From: Anthoceros angustus | Taxonomy: Eukaryota; Streptophyta; Anthocerotopsida; Anthocerotales; Anthocerotaceae | Assembly: GCA_010909165.1 (NCBI GenBank) | Contig: VJWM01000068.1 | Span: forward strand, 744,001 to 808,000 | Direction of reading: 5' to 3' | Length of the DNA stretch: 64,000 nucleotides | Part shown: piece after piece, positions 12,524 to 25,498 of the stretch | Position numbering within the stretch: the first letter of the stretch is position 1 | Layout of the letters: each line of letters opens with the position of its first letter | Made by a program: the position numbers and the translations under genes | Notes under the pieces: generated by a model | Database searches by the model: none | The model's input: only the letters and a program-made list of their open reading frames with translations | Told to the model about the DNA's origin: nothing

Positions 12524-15500
12524 GAAGAATCATTCCGACTGTTCTTCTTTTGTTTGGTACCTTAGAGTGTAATCCAAACCCTTCAAACCCACGATGCATA
12601 TACTTGCATTTAAGGCTACAATAAGTCTTCACGCTTTTGCATCCCTTGATCCAATACCATAGTGACTTGTCATGGTACACGTTGGTGCTTGCAAAATCTT
12701 GTAACTTGGGAGGCAGGGCATGTGGTCCTTTTCATTGCATTTGAAGGAGTAATATCCTCGATGGAGATGGCGATGAAAGACTACGAATCTCAAGTCCAAA
12801 CACCATAGCGTCGATTAACTTTTCGAATAGTCAAAACCTCATGCCCGCATGTGAATCCTTAGAACATTGAATGCAAAATGGTGCACCCTGCATTCAATAC
12901 AAAATTTATTGCACCCGACTTCTCCATGTGAGGATGCAGCGTGCACTTCACATGATACTCATGCTCAAGAAAATGGGTAACCAATCGTTTGGCGCCAAAT
13001 AAACCTTTGTGTTCCTGTCTTGGGTGCATCTCTTCCAACAAATAGCTACAAGTTGTAACAAATGAACATTAATAATTTCAAATATAATCACATAATTTAG
13101 TTTTAACATAATTCTCAAATCATTCAATGTTAAATCCATCTATATTAGAAACAAAAATAGAAGTAAAATAATATAACACACCTTTTATCTTTGGGTCTAA
13201 AACTAACCTTAAAAATAGAATTGACTTGATGTACTTAACGATTGATAACACACCAAAAATCTCAAAATGGAATAAACACGATGGATCTCTTTCCACACAT
13301 ATATAGAGTTAAACATGCATAATGTATCGATAATAAACTTTTAAGCTCGAATAGTCTTTGTGAGAATTTCACTCTACATATAATTAAAGTGTAAAATGTA
13401 ATATTTTTATATATTTTATAATGAATTAAATATGCGAGATGGAAGTCTCGTCTACACTAGGGTGACGGGAATAACCCTCTAGTGGGAGCAACCCTCTAGA
13501 GGAGAGGGCCAGGCCAAGGGGAGTAGGCCCCCTCAATGTCTACTCTCAAGCTACCCTACTAGAAATCCTTGTCCATGTTACACTTTTTGTTAAGATTTGG
13601 ACCCTGGATGTTACACTTGTATTGCAATTTTGGGTCTATATAGCACTTATTCAGCCCCTTGTTACAAGAGGTTTGGAATATCGAGGATATTACTCCCTTC
13701 AAATGCAATGAAGAGGACCACATGCTCCTGTTTCCTAAGATACAAGATTTTACAAGCACCAACATAGTCGACCATGACAATTCCCACACCACAATGATTT
13801 GGACCCTGGATGTTACACTTATGTTGCAATTTTAGGTCCATATTACAATGAGGTTTAAGGTTTTTCCCTTTGCGGATCGGTCTTTGGGATGGGGTGCGTA
13901 TCTTGAGTCACTTTAATTATAATTTTGAGCCTACTTGAAGCCTTTGGAGCATGCTTGCGGGCATAGGGCATGTCCGTGTCACTCACGGCTCAGCCTTATC
14001 CCTCACTTTTGGAGGAGGAGGAGGAGGAGTCTTTGTCCATCATGTTATTTACCCTTACATTTTATTAGTGTTTGGTAAGACTAAGGGATAGAATGACTAC
14101 ATGGTGTGTGCGAATAAGTTAAATAAATTGAAATCAAAGAAAGGGTACAGTTATGAGGATGGAGTGAGATGAGAGATAGACTCGTGTTGGTCATGTTGCA
14201 ATAATGGTGTGGGAAAAATTATTTAACCCATGTATAGGTGACTTGGAGTAACTTTATTCAATACAACAAGATAGGATTCTCTAGAACTAAATGATATGAA
14301 ATTGCGAAATTGGGTTGGAGACTATATTAAATAAGTAGAGATAGGGTGAGCCCATATACCATAAGACACCCTAACCCCGGAATGGCCGACTTACTCAAAT
14401 CGAGACTTTGAGGTCGGTTTCGAGCTCGACAAAAATATGGGACCCCAATGAATTAAGCATGCCATAGAGTTAGATCCGCTTTCTCACCTCTAGATCTACA
14501 AAGCGAAAAGATTGGACCATAACAACATTTAGAATCTCGATATGAATGTGGAAGCGGTGGTGGCAAGCTCGGGGCTCTCGGCATTTCTCTTGCGCGCGAT
14601 GATCGCTGGCATATGCTCCCCTCTCTATGGTAATTCTCCTTGCATTGACAAAGAGAAATGCAGATGCAGCGTCTTGGTGGAGTGGGAAGCGAATGGAGTC
14701 GCCGTGTGGGTGTGATGTCCTTGTTTTGTGGTATATGGAGGCTTGGACAGGGAGGCGATGGTAAAACGTTTGCATTCACCGTCTCAATTTTATGAAGGAT
14801 TTGCCGTTCATCATGCCTCAAATTTGTCCAGTTGAGTGTCTCATGCGAAATTTGGTGAGGATGATCGCGACTATGATATGGAATGGCATGTCGATGCCAT
14901 GGAACTTTCTGACACTAAGCGACCGCACTCTCTTAAATATGTAGAAGCTTGCCTCCCATTGCAAGATGGTGTGGGCTATATGCAAAGGGAAGGCTGGGCT
15001 ATCTTGTAAAGGATATGCGCCAAGGAGATGTAAGCAGTACACACACCATTGGAAAGCCCGTCGTTCGTTGCATGAGGCGGTGCCATTTTTCCATATTTCG
15101 TGTGCACCGGTGAGAGCATGAAAAATGGAGTGAGGCCCGGAATTAGCGGAAAAATAGGCCAGCGGACCCCGGTCATTCGGGGTTAAAGTGTCCCTTAGGG
15201 TCACAACGAGAAAGAGCAACTAAGATTTATCCGGGTGACTTGGCCCTACATTCAAGCGAGGTTGTCCGTAGCTACGGGGTTGGCATTCGTGGGGGCTAGC
15301 CCCGGCTCTTGGCCCTTCTTGGGTTATCCCACCTCGGTTCGGGGTTGATGGGTTTCCATCTCTTCTTTTAATAAAGTCTCCATTGAGCCATTTTAGTTAT
15401 CCTCGATGGATTGGGATTGTGCGAAATGGTGCTGCTCCGCCGGCGGTTTAAGGCCGTCGCCACTATATAAGATAGTGGTTGCAAGTTTTCTTGCAGCTTT

Positions 15501-17684
15501 TGCCAAGGCCTATTGAATATGGCATGGTGTGAGCTCCTTTTCTACTTATGTGGTATTTTATAAGAGTTTTGGAGGAGTTATTTTTAATACAACAGCAAGT
15601 ACAAAGGAGGCTTCTGAGGACACTTCTTCACACACGATAGGGAGGCCTTTTCATATTCTTAGCTTTGTATCTTTTATTTTTCAGCTTCGTGTTGGTTATT
15701 GGGCCATGCATAATCTGCGTCACATTGTATTTTCTCATTATTTGAAGTCTTCTTGTATCTTTGTGGTAGGTTTCAATGAAGAAGCTTGTAGTGGTTATTG
15801 GCGGTTTCATCTACGTAACTATGAAAAGTTAGTTTTCACTTGCAGTATTAAAATACTAATTGGTGTTGATGAAGAGTGGTGTTAAATCATACTTTTGGGT
15901 TAGTGTGTCTACTCGTTTTGACAAGAAATCAAAACCCAATAAGTTAATGTTTCAAAGAAGGTCGGTCTGCGTATGAAGGAGGTGAGCAAGGTCATCATCC
16001 ATTTGATGTCCTTTCTTCCCTCATCCTATGAAAGCTATTTCCTCTTCTCCATGTTCAAGTGCAAGGAATTGTACAATCGCCCTTGAAGGTTGAGCTTAGG
16101 CATCCTCGTGAGACAGCGTACTCTTATTTTCGGTACAAAGGAGGACATCTATTTTTAAGTCGTATATATGTGTTTTGATATAACAAAACTTACCACTAAA
16201 AACAAGAAAGTAAGAGAAGTGAAGTAAAATTTTACAACACACCATTTTACTATCGTCTAACACAAATATTTAAAAAAAAAGCACACTTGAGCGAAACACT
16301 TTTGCTTTGAAAATTTATTAAGTTGCTACTTCTACATGCACCTTAACAACTTAATATATGAATCTTTTAATGAGATCTACTAGTTATTATTGACATCATT
16401 TTTCAATCGAACTAAAACCCTTGCGGCCGTCGCCACTATATAAGATAGTGGTTGCAAGTTTTCTTGCAGCTTTTGCCAAGGCCTATTGAATATGGCATGG
16501 TGTGAGCTCCTTTTCTACTTATGTGGTATTTTATAAGAGTTTTGGAGGAGTTATTTTTAATACAACAGCAAGTACAAAGGAGGCTCGAGGACACTTCTTC
16601 ACACGATAGGGAGGCCTTTTCATATTCTTAGCTTTGTATCTTTTATTTTTCAGCTTCGTGTTGGTTATTGGGCCATGCATAATCTGCGTCACATTGTATC
16701 TTCTCATTATTTGAAGTCTTCTTGTATCTTTGTGGTAGGTTTCAATGAAGAAGCTTGTAGTGGTTATTGGCGGTTTCATCTACGTAACTATGAAAAGTTA
16801 GTTTTCACTTGCAGTATTAAAATACTAATTGGTGTTGATGAAGAGTGGTGTTAAATCATACTTTTGGGTTAGTGTGTCTACTCGTTTTGACAAGAAATCA
16901 AAACCCAATAAGTTAATGTTTCAAAGAAGGTCGGTCTGCGTATGAAGGAGGTGAGCAAGGTCATCATCCATTTGATGTCCTTTCTTCCCTCATCCTATAT
17001 GAAAGCTATTTCCTCTTCTCCATGTTCAAGTGCAAGGAATTGTACAATCTGCCCTTGAAGGTTGAGCTTAGGCATCCTCGTAGGGCAACGACTCTTATTT
17101 TGGTACAAAGGAGGACATCTATTTTTAAGTCGTATATATGTGTTTTGATATAACAAAACTTACCACTAAAAACAAGAAAGTAAGAAGTGAAGTAAAATTT
17201 TACAACACACCATTTTACTATCGTCTAACACAAATATTTAAAAAAAAAGCACACTTGAGCGAAACACTTTTGCTTTGAAAATTTATTAAGTTGCTACTTC
17301 TACATGCACCTTAACAACTTAATATATGAATCTTTTAATGAGATCTACTAGTTATTATTGACATCATTTTTCAATCGAACTAAAACCCTTGCGGCCACGT
17401 TAGTGCTCATTTGATCTCGATCGTTGTGACCAAGCTTTAGCAAAGAAGACCTTCCACAACTTCTTTCTCTAGCTCGGATAGAAAGGTCTCATTCCGGGTC
17501 CAATTGGGCCACAAGCTTCCTCACTCTGTGTTTTGAACTTGTACTGCGAAAATTGATTGATGCATTGTCAAATGCGCTTACATATTTTTATTGCATCTTA
17601 TTAACGCGTCTACCAACACAATGCAAATACTAAGATGTTACCGCCATGCTAGTAGATATTGGGAGTGGCGATATATCATTGTGA
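12524..17684. repeat. Tandem array unit 4, enlarged to 5161 bp
   Basis: Same unit with about 970 extra bases. The segment 15452-16424 is repeated directly at 16425-17392, so the TATA-like palindrome occurs twice (15461-15477 and 16434-16450). The GGA run is at 14011-14029. Confidence 0.95.
15452..17392. repeat. Internal tandem duplication of 973 bp in unit 4
   Basis: The sequence from GGCCGTCGCC at 15452 restarts at 16425, directly after CCCTTGC. In other units that point continues as GGCCACGTTAG. The two parents share GGCC at the junction, so the duplication has a 4-bp microhomology. Both copies share private variants (ACATGCACCTT in place of the CCCGC form, and an extra T in CATTTTTCAATCG), which argues for a recent event. 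Unequal exchange or replication slippage is likely. An assembly join is also possible. Confidence 0.85.
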
Positions 17685-20600
17685 GAAGAATCATTCCGAC
17701 TGTTCTTCTTTTGTTTGGTACCTTAGAGTGTAATCCAAACCCTTCAAACCCACGATGCATATACTTGCATTTAAGGCTACAATAAGTCTTCACGCTTTTG
17801 CATCCGCCCGATCCAATACCATAGTGACTTGTCATGGTCATACGTTGGTGCTTGCAAAATCTTGTAACTTGGGAGGCAGGAGCATGTGGTCCTTTTCATT
17901 GCATTTGAAGGAGTAATATCCTCGATGGAGATAGGCGATGAAAGACTACGAATCTCAAGTCCAAACACCATAAGCGTCGATTAACTTTTCGAATAGTCAA
18001 AACCTCATGCCCGCATGTGAATCTTAGAACATTGAATGCAAAATGGTGCACCGCATTCAATACAAAATTTATTGCACGACTTCTCCATGTGAGGATGCAA
18101 CGTGCACTTCACATGATACTCATGCTCAAGAAAATGGGTAACCAATCGTGGCCAAATAGGCTTTGTGTTCACAGTCTTGGGTGCATCTCTTCCAACAAAT
18201 AGCTACAAGTTGTAACAAATGAACATTAATAATTTCAAATATAATCACATAATTTAGTTTTAACATAATTCTCAAATCATTCAATGTTAAATCCATCTAT
18301 ATTAGAAACAAAAATAGAAGTAAAATAATATAACACACCTTTTATCTTTGGGTCTAAAACTAACCTTAAAAATAGAATTGACTTGATGTACTTACTTGCG
18401 ATTGATAACACACCAAAAATCTCAAAATGGAATAAACATGATGGATCTCTTTCCACATATATAGAGTTAAACATGCATAATGTTTCGATAATAAACTTTT
18501 AAGCTCGAATAGTCTTTGTGAGAATTTCACTCTACATATAATTAAAGTGTAAAATGTAATATTTTTATATATTTTATAATGAATTAAATATGCAGAGATG
18601 GAAGTCTAAATCTACACTAGGGTGAGGAATAACCCTCTAGTGGGAGCAACCCTCTAGAGGGAGAGGGCCTGAGCCAAGGGGAGTAGGCCCCCTCAATGTC
18701 TACTCTCAAGCTACCCTACTAGAAATCCTTGTCCATGTTACACTTTTGTTAAGATTTGGACCCTGGATGTTACACTTGTATTGCAATTTTGGGTCTATAT
18801 AGCACTTATTCAGCCCCTTGTTACAAGAGGTTTGGAATATCGAGGATATTACTCCCTTCAAATGCAATGAAGAGGACCACATGCTCTGCTTCCTAAGATA
18901 CAAGATTTTACAAGCACCAACATAGTCGACCATGACAATTCCCACACCACAATGATTTGGACCCTGGATGTTACACTTATGTTGCAATTTTAGGTCCATA
19001 TTACAATGAGGTTTAAGGTTTTCCCTTTGCCGGATCGGTCTTTGGGATGGGGTGCGTATCTTGAGTCACTTTAATTATAATTTTGAGCCTACTTGAAGCC
19101 TTTGGAGCATGCTTGCGGGCATAGGGCATGTCCGTGTCACTCACGGGCTCAGCCTTATCCCTCACTTTTGGAGGAGGAGGAGGAGGAGGAGTCTTTGTCC
19201 ATCATGTTATTTACCCTTACATTTTATTAGTGTTTGGTAAGACTAAGGGATAGAATGACTACATGGTGTGTGCGAATAAGTTAAATAAATTGAAATCAAA
19301 GAAAGTGCAGTTATGAGGATGGAGTGAGATGAGAGAGATAGACTCAGTGTTACGGTCATGTTGCAATAATGGTGTGGGAAAAATTATTTAACCCATGTAT
19401 AGGTGACTTGGAGTAACTTTATTCAATACAACAAGATAGGATTCTCTAGAACTAAATGATATGAAATTGCGAAAATTGGTTTGGAGACTATATTAAATAA
19501 GTAGAGATAGGGTGAGCCCATATACCATAAGACACCCTAACCCCAGTGGCCGACTTACTCAAATCGAGACTTTGAGGTCGGTTTCGAGCTCGACAAAAAT
19601 ATGGGACCCCAATGAATTAAGCATGCCATAGAGTTAGATCCGCTTTACATTCCGCACCTCTAGATCTACAAAGCGAGAAAAGATTGGACCATAACAACAT
19701 TTAGAATCTCGATATGAATGTGGAAGCGGTGGTGGCAAGCTCGGGGCTCTCGGCATTTCTCTTCTTGTGATGATCGCTGGCATATGCTCCCCTCTCTATG
19801 GTAATTCTCCTTGCATTGACAAGAGAAATGCAGATGCAGTGTGCGTGGTGGAGTGGGAAGCGAATGGAGTGCGTGTGGGTGATGTCCTTGTTTTGTGGTA
19901 TATGGAGGCTTGGACGGGGAGGCGTTATGGTGCAAACGTTTGCATTCACCGTCTCAATTTTATGAAGGATTTGCCGTTCATCATGCCTCAAATTTGTCCA
20001 GTTGAGTGTCTCATGCGAAATTTGGTGAGGATGATCGCGACTATGATAGTCGGAATGGCATGTCGATGCCATGGAACTTTGCGACACTCGCTTGGCGAGA
20101 CCGCACTCTCTTAAATATGTAGAAGCTTGCCTCCCATTGCAAGATGGCTGGGCTATATGCAAAGGGAAGGCTGGGCTATCTTGTAAAGGATATCGCCAAG
20201 GAGATGTAAGCAGTACACACACCATTGGAAAGCCCGTCGTTCGTTGCATGAGGCGGTGCCATTTTTCCATATTTCGTGTGCACCGGTGAGAGCATGAAAA
20301 ATGGAGTGAGGCGGAATTAGCGGAAAAATAGGCCAGCAGACCCGGTCATTCAGGGTTAAAGTGTCCCTTAGGGTCACAACGAGAAAGAGCAACTAAGATT
20401 TATCCGGGGTGACTTGGCCCTACATTCCAAGCGAGGTTGTCCGTAGCTACGGGGTTGGCATTCGTGGGGCTAGCCCACGGCTCTTGGCCCTTCTTGGGTT
20501 ATCCCACCTCGGTTCGGGGTTGATGGGTTTCCCATCTCTTCTTTTTAATAAAGTCTCCATTGAGCCATTTTAGTTATCCTCGATGGATTGGGATTGTGCG

Positions 20601-21884
20601 AAATGGTGCTGCTCTGTCGGCGGTTTTTCTGGCCGTCGCCACTATATAAGATAGTGGTTGCAAGTTTTCTTGCAGCTTTTGCCAAGGCCTATTGAATATG
20701 GCATGGTGTGAGCTCCTTTTCTACTTATGTGGTATTTTATAAGAGTTTTGGAGGAGTTATTTTTAATACAACAGCAAGTACAAAGGAGGCTTCGAGGACA
20801 CTTCTTCACACACGATAGGGAGGCCTTTTCATATTCTTAGCTTTGTATCTTTTATTTTCAGCTTCGTGTTGGTTATTGGGCCATGCATAATCTGCGTCAC
20901 ATTGTATCTTCTCATTATTTGAAGTCTTCTTGTATCTTTGTGGTAGGTTTCAATGAAGAAGCTTGTAGTGGTTGTTGGCGGTTTCATCTACGTAACTATG
21001 AAAAGTTAGTTTTCACTTGCAGTATTAAAATACTAATTGGTGTTGATGAAGAGTGGTGTTAAATCATACTTTTGGGTTAGTGTGTCTACTCGTTTTGACA
21101 AGAAATCAAAACCCAATAAGTTAATGTTTCAAAGAAGGTCGTCTGCGTATGAAGGAGGTGAGCAAGGTCATCATCCATTTGATGTCCTTTCTTCCCTCAT
21201 CCTATATAAAGCTATTTCCTCTTCTCCATGTTCAAGTGCAAGGAACTGATCGCCTTGAAGGTTGAGCTTAGGCATCCTCGTAGGGCAACGTACTCTTATT
21301 TTGGTACAAGGAGGACATCTATTTTTAAGTCGTATATATGTGTTTTGATATAACAAAACTTACCACTAAAAACAAGAAAGTAAGAGAAGTGAAGTAAAAT
21401 TTTACAACACACCATTTTACTATCGATCTAACACAAATATTTAAAAAAAAAAAGCACACTTGAGCGAAACACTTTTGCTTTGAAAATTTATTAAGTTGCT
21501 ACTTCTACATGCACCTTAACAACAATATATGAATCTTTTTAATGAGATCTACTAGTTATTATTGACATCATTTTCAATCGAACTAAAACCCTTGCGGCCA
21601 CGTTAGTGCTCATTTGATCTCGATCGTTGTGACCAAGCTTTAGCAAAGAAGACCTTCCACAACTTCTTTCTCTAGCTCGGATAGAAAGGTCTCATTCCGG
21701 GTCCAATTGGGCCACAAGCTTCCTCACTCTGTGTTTTGAACTTGTACTGCGAAAATTGATTGATGCATTGTCAAATGCGCTTACATATTTTTATTGCATC
21801 TTATTAACGTCTACCAACACAATGCAAATACTAAGATGTTACGCCATGCTAGTAGATATTGGGAGTGGCGATATATCATTGTGA
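17685..21884. repeat. Tandem array unit 5 (4200 bp)
   Basis: Standard unit with the GGA run at 19170-19191 and the palindrome at 20640-20656. It shares the ACATGCACCTT variant with the duplicated part of unit 4, so neighbouring units share sub-variants. Confidence 0.95.
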
Positions 21885-24810
21885 GAAGAATCATTCCGAC
21901 TGTTCTTCTTTTGTTTGGTACCTTAGAGTGTAATCCAAACCCTTCAAACCCACGATGCATATACTTGCATTTAAGGCTACAATAAGTCTTCACGCTTTTG
22001 CATCCGCCCGATCCAATACCATAGTGACTTGTCATGGTGCTCGTTGGTGCTTGCAAAATCTTGTAACTTGGGAGGCAGGAGCATGTGGTCCTTTTCATTG
22101 CATTTGAAGGAGTAATATCCTCGATGGAGATAGGCGATGAAAGACTACGAATCAAGTCCAAACACCATAGCGTCGATTAACTTTTCGAATAGTCAAAACC
22201 TCATGCCCGCATGTGAATCTTAGAACATTGAATGCAAAATGGTGCACCCTGCATTCAATACAAAATTTATTGCACCGACTTCTCCATGTGAGGATGCAGC
22301 GTGCACTTCACATGATACTCATGCTCAAGAAAATGGGTAACCAATCGGTGGCAAATAGGCTTTGTGTTCACAGTCTTGGGTGCATCTCTTCCAACAAATA
22401 GCTACAAGTTGTAACAAATGAACATTAATAATTTCAAATATAATCACATAATTTAGTTTTAACATAATTCTCAAATCATTCAATGTTAAATCCATCTATA
22501 TTAGAAACAAAATAGAAGTAAAATAATATAACACACCTTTTATCTTTGGGTCTAAAACTAACCTTAAAAATAGAATTGACTTGATGTACTTACTTGCGAT
22601 TGATAACACACCAAAAATCTCAAAATGGAATAAACATGATGGATCTCTTTCCACACATATATAGAGTTAAACATGCATAATGTTTCGATAATAAACTTTT
22701 AAGCTCGAATAGTCTTTGTGAGAATTTCACTCTACATATAATTAAAGTGTAAAATGTAATATTTTATATATTTTATAATGAATTAAATATGCAGAGATGG
22801 AAGTCTAAATCTACACTAGGGTGACGGGAATAACCCTCTAGTGGGAGCAACCCTCTAGAGGGAGAGGGCCAGCCAAGGGGAGTAGGCCCCTCAATGTCTA
22901 CTCTCAAGCTACCCTACTAGAAATCCTTGTCCATGTTACACTTTTGTTAAGATTTGGACCCTGGATGTTACACTTGTATTGCAATTTTGGGTCTATATAG
23001 CACTTATTCAGCCCCTTGTTACAAGAGGTTTGGAATATCGAGGATATTACTCCCTTCAAATGCAATGAAGAGGACCACATGCTCCTGTTCCTAAGATACA
23101 AGATTTTACAAGCACCAACATAGTCGACCATGACAATTCCCACCACAATGATTTGGACCCGGATGTTACACTTATGTTGCAATTTTAGGTCCATATTACA
23201 ATGAGGTTTAAGGTTTTTCCCTTTGCGGATCGGTCTTTGGGATGGGGTGCGTATCTTGAGTCACTTTAATTATAATTTTGAGCCTACTTGAAGCAACCTT
23301 TGGAGCATGCTTGCGGGCATAGGGCATGTCCGTGTCACTCACGGGCTCAGCCTTATCCTCACTTTTGGAGGAGGAGGAGGAGGAGGAGTCTTTGTCCATC
23401 ATGTTATTTACCCTTACATTTTATTAGTGTTTGGTAAGACTAAGGGATAGAATGACTACATGGTGTGTGCGAATAAGTTAAATAAATTGAAATCAAAGAA
23501 AGTGCAGTTATGAGGATGGAGTGAGATGAGAGATAGACTCTGTTACGTCATGTTGCAATAATGGTGTGGGAAAAATTATTTAACCCATGTATAGGTGACT
23601 TGGAGTAACTTTATTCAATACAACAAGATAGGATTCTCTAGAACTAAATGATATGAAATTGCGAAAATTGGGTTGGAGACTATATTAAATAAGTAGAGAT
23701 AGGGTGAGCCCATATACCATAAGACACCCTAACCCCAGAATGGCCGACTTACTCAAATCGAGACTTTGAGGTCGGTTTCCGAGCTCTGACAAAAATATGG
23801 GACCCCAATGAATTAAGCATGCCATAGAGTTAGATCCGCTTTCTGTTCCGCACCTCTAGATCTACAAAGCAGAAAAGATTGGACCATAACAACATTTAGA
23901 ATCTCGATATGAATGTGGAAGCAGCTGGTGGCAAGCTCAGGGCTCTCAGCATTTCTCTTGCGCGCGATGATCGCCTGGCATATGCTCCCCTCTCTCTATG
24001 GTAATTCTCCTTGCATTGACAAAGAGAAAGTACGGGTACGGCGTGCCGTGGTGGAGTGGGAAGCAGAATGGAGTGCGCCGTGTGGGTGACAGTGTCCTTG
24101 TTTTGTGGTATATGGAGGCTTGGACAGGGAGGCAGTATGGTACGAAACGTTTGCATTCACCGTCTCAATTTTATGAAGGATTTGCCGTTCATCATGCCTC
24201 AAATTTGTCCAGGTTGAGTGTCTCATGCCGAAAATTGGTGAGGATGATCGCCTGACTATGATAGCTGGAATGGCATGTCGATGCCATGGAACTTTGCAGC
24301 ACTCGCTTCGGCAGAGACCGCACTCTCTTAAATATGTAGAAGCTTGCCTCCCATTGCAAGATGGCTGTGGGCTATATGCAAGGAAGGCTGTGGGCTATGC
24401 GCAAAGGATATGCGCCAAGGAGATGTAAGCAGTACACACACCATTGGAAAGCCCGTCGTTCGTTGCATGAGGCAGGTGCCATTTTTCCATATTTCGTGTG
24501 CACCAGGTGAGAGCATGAAAAATGGAGTGAGGCCAGGAATTAGCGGAAAAATAGGCCAGCAGACCCCGGTCATTCTGGGGTTAAAGTGTCCCTTAGGGTC
24601 ACAACGAGAAAGAGCAACTAAGATTTATCCGGCCGGTGACTTGACGGCCCTACATTCCAACTGAGGTTGTCCGTAGCTACGGGGTTGGCATTCGTGGGGC
24701 TAGCCCCCTGGCTCTTGGCCCTTTACTGGGTTATCCCACCTCGGTTCGGGGTTGATGGGTTTCCCATCTCTTCTTTTTAATAAAGTCTCCATTGAGCCAT
24801 TTTAGTTATC
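21885..24810. repeat. Tandem array unit 6, truncated (2926 bp)
   Basis: Matches the first 70 percent of the unit and stops after CATTTTAGTTATC at 24810, where other units continue CTCGATGGATTG. The last kilobase (23800-24800) has complete CAG, CTG and CCAGG words where inner units show shortened or CG-bearing forms. The right edge of the array is here. Confidence 0.93.
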
Positions 24811-25260
24811 GCCTTTGTCCTAAGGATTCGTACATACCTGCACGACGCACAGAAAGTTCGCGGAATTCGGAAATGCAACGGCTCCTTCTTGCGTCCAAAC
24901 TGTAGAGTCGAAGCGCTGCTTGGAACATCCTGCAATTAGAGCACTCCACGTTACCACATATCTATGATGAAGAACCATCAAGCAAGTTCTGAGCTTTCTC
25001 TAAGCTGCCACACTTTGCACCCAATCACACTGTTGGCTATGAACACATCACCTCGATGTCCTTGTTCTTGTATTTCCAGATGAGTGTGCTTCCTGTTCTC
25101 CGACGCTGGGGTACCCGGACTTGGACATGCCTGCAAGAGGCACAAATATGTCACTGAAATCTCGTAAAGCCATGGCTTCTTTCATATGATTCCATACACG
25201 AAGCTTTTCTAGGCCCAACCCTAGCCAAGACATCAACATGTACCAGTTTTCAAGTCTGAT
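24811..25260 (-). pseudogene. Decayed PPR gene fragment at the array edge
   Basis: Read on the minus strand, this stretch has pieces that line up with repeats of the PPR gene at 25499-28273. One piece reads QEQGHRGDVFIANSVIG, another VVTWSALIAGCSKQ, and a third has PNSANFLCVVQ, which matches the PNSVTFVCLLQ of the intact gene. The pieces lie in different frames with stops between them, so this is a pseudogene. It lies directly downstream of the intact PPR gene on the same strand. Either the gene was once tandemly duplicated or its 3' part was copied and decayed. The satellite array begins where this fragment ends. Confidence 0.7.
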
Positions 25261-25498
25261 CCACTGCTGAAGCCGTGAACATTACCACAAATACATAGCC
25301 ATCGAGCTTCTCACCTGGCCTGTACGTCCGATGTTGCAGTACCACGTATGGACTGCTTGTCCTGTGTTTAACGTGCACAGGAATCATGGAAGACACATGT
25401 AGGCATCTGGAGTGGCAAAGAGGGTGAACACATCTGTCTGGTTGTGGTCACCGTGGTTGGGCATCCGCTGACGCCACGGTCCACACACACCCTTGCCA
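25261..25498. other. Downstream flank of the PPR gene, no gene seen
   Basis: Between the decayed PPR pieces and the stop of the 924-aa PPR gene I see no further coding sequence. It probably contains the PPR 3' untranslated region, since the gene reads on the minus strand. No clear polyadenylation signal stands out. Confidence 0.4.

Noticed and set aside
1-24810. Many open frames of 60-190 codons in the satellite array, including one of about 118 codons at 15529-15885 that recurs in several units.
   Set aside because: Each is interrupted differently from copy to copy, none resembles a protein family, and the unit-wide conservation covers non-coding parts equally. They follow from repetition, not from coding selection.
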